This document shows, piece by piece, positions 54,797 to 55,487 of a stretch of 55,487 bases of DNA. How positions within the stretch are numbered: position 1 is the first letter of the stretch; each line of letters starts with the position of its first letter. Below the pieces are notes generated by a model. It saw only the letters and a list, made by a program, of their open reading frames with translations. It did no database searches and was not told the origin of the DNA. The stretch comes from Streptomyces sp. NRRL S-118 (GTDB lineage: Bacteria > Actinomycetota > Actinomycetes > Streptomycetales > Streptomycetaceae). The position numbers were made by a program, and so were the translations under genes. Location of the stretch: positions 198,280 to 253,766 of the forward strand of contig NZ_KL591017.1 in NCBI RefSeq assembly GCF_000716335.1, given 5' to 3'.

Positions 54797-55483
54797 TCAG
54801 CCCTCCTCGGGGCCACCGCTCTCCTCGTCGGCGGACTTGTCCTCCGTACCGGATTCCTTCGCGGCGCTCCCGGCGTCCTTGGGCGCCGCCCCCGGCTGGG
54901 GCTCGGCGACCGCGACACGGGCGGGCCGGATGGTCCGCTCGCCGATCCGGTACCCGGGCTGCAGGATCGCGACGCAGGTCGTCTCGCTGACGTCCGGTGC
55001 GTACGAGTGCATGAGCGCCTCGTGGATCGTCGGGTCGAAGGGCTCGCCCTCCTTGCCGAACTGCTGCAGGCCCATCTTGGCGGCGACCGTCTCCAGGGAT
55101 TCGGCCACCGACTTGAAGCCGCCCACCAGCTCGCCGTGCTCACGGGCCCGGCCGATGTCGTCGAGCACGGGCAGGAGCTCGGTCAGGAGGCTCGCCACGG
55201 CGAGCTCCTTGACCGTCACCCGGTCGCGCTCGACCCGGCGGCGGTAGTTCTGGTACTCGGCCTGGAGCCGCTGGAGGTCCGCCGTGCGCTCGCTGAGCGC
55301 GGTGCGGGTCTGGTCCAGCTGGGCCGTCAGGCCGGCCACCTGTGCGTGTGCGTCCCCGGCCCGGTCCGCCGGGACCTCCTCCGCCTGCGGCGAAGTGGTC
55401 TCGGCGGCCTCGGCGGCGTCGCCGGTGGCGTCGCCGGAGGGGACGTCGGGCTTCTCCTCGAAGCCCGGGGTCTCCTCCGTCAT
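54797..55483 (-). CDS. grpE: Nucleotide exchange factor GrpE
   Basis: 228 aa. Acidic N-terminal tail, long dimer coiled coil (LTAQLDQTRTALSERTADLQ RLQAEYQNYRRRVERDR-like), four-helix region LLTELLPVLDDIGRAREHGE, and the beta-wing with KEGEPFDPTIHEALM and VLQPGYRIGERTIRPARVAV-type end. Releases ADP from DnaK. ATG at 55483, 4 bases from the window edge; dnaK is expected just outside. Confidence 0.97.
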   Translation of the reverse strand: MTEETPGFEEKPDVPSGDATGDAAEAAETTSPQAEEVPADRAGDAHAQVAGLTAQLDQTRTALSERTADLQRLQAEYQNYRRRVERDRVTVKELAVASLLTELLPVLDDIGRAREHGELVGGFKSVAESLETVAAKMGLQQFGKEGEPFDPTIHEALMHSYAPDVSETTCVAILQPGYRIGERTIRPARVAVAEPQPGAAPKDAGSAAKESGTEDKSADEESGGPEEG

Positions 55484-55487
55484 GCGG

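Overview
The window is very GC-rich (well above 70% in coding regions), densely packed, uses many GTG starts and encodes Streptomyces-typical families: a SigE-type ECF factor, GH19 chitinase, DUF3152/DUF3151/DUF2617/DUF5063/DUF4232 proteins and the grpE-dnaJ-hspR heat-shock operon. It also carries a consensus Streptomyces parS site. As far as I can recall, the order ask-asd, recR-ybaB, purA, fba, pyrE, clpB, hspR-dnaJ-grpE matches the S. coelicolor SCO3613-SCO3670 region in the chromosome core. I read it as the core of a Streptomyces chromosome, a few hundred kb from oriC.

Layout. 1-4.7 kb: an ECF sigma factor translationally coupled to a membrane-anchored protein, then the ask-asd pair, where the Asd has lost the usual catalytic Cys position. 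4.8-9.6 kb: a beta-propeller protein divergent from a LysR regulator, the ybaB-recR-DUF5063 repair cluster, and a SLATT membrane protein. 9.6-16 kb: an aminotransferase, a GntR regulator, a giant glycosyltransferase/membrane fusion, an unknown protein and a methyltransferase, all leftward. 16-18.2 kb: DJ-1/MarR behind a double operator, then a PrmC-like methyltransferase behind a leader with classical 1:2 / 2:3 / 3:4 attenuator helices. 18-26.8 kb: secreted protein, SRPBCC protein, DUF1326/DUF2182 pair, chitinase divergent from a Ser/Thr kinase across a DasR/chitinase-type box, purA, and a degenerate diacylglycerol-kinase-like protein. 26.8-34.2 kb: P450, DesK/LuxR-type two-component pair, NmrA-like protein and a kynurenine operon (tryptophan dioxygenase, kynureninase and a probable formamidase). 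34.3-41.5 kb: DUF3152, DUF3151, fba, then a leftward run DUF2617, membrane-bound spermidine synthase-like protein, SRPBCC, aldose epimerase, pyrE, closed by a 46-bp perfect palindrome with parS at its centre. 41.8-47.4 kb: Cys/Gly-rich small protein, class I aminotransferase, ECF41-type sigma factor with an SDR, PIG-V-like membrane protein, YbjN protein. 47.5-55.5 kb: clpB with a HAIR (HspR) box, PPOX/F420-type protein, a small locus encoding a secreted DPGW-repeat peptide, a degenerate Rieske-like protein and a divergent LuxR regulator, then a DUF4232 lipoprotein, hspR, dnaJ and grpE.

The two observations I rate highest are the attenuator-like leader of the PrmC paralogue (17163-17302) and the DPGW-repeat peptide locus (50804-52462). 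I identified neither with any described system. All calls are from reading the sequence; no database search was run.
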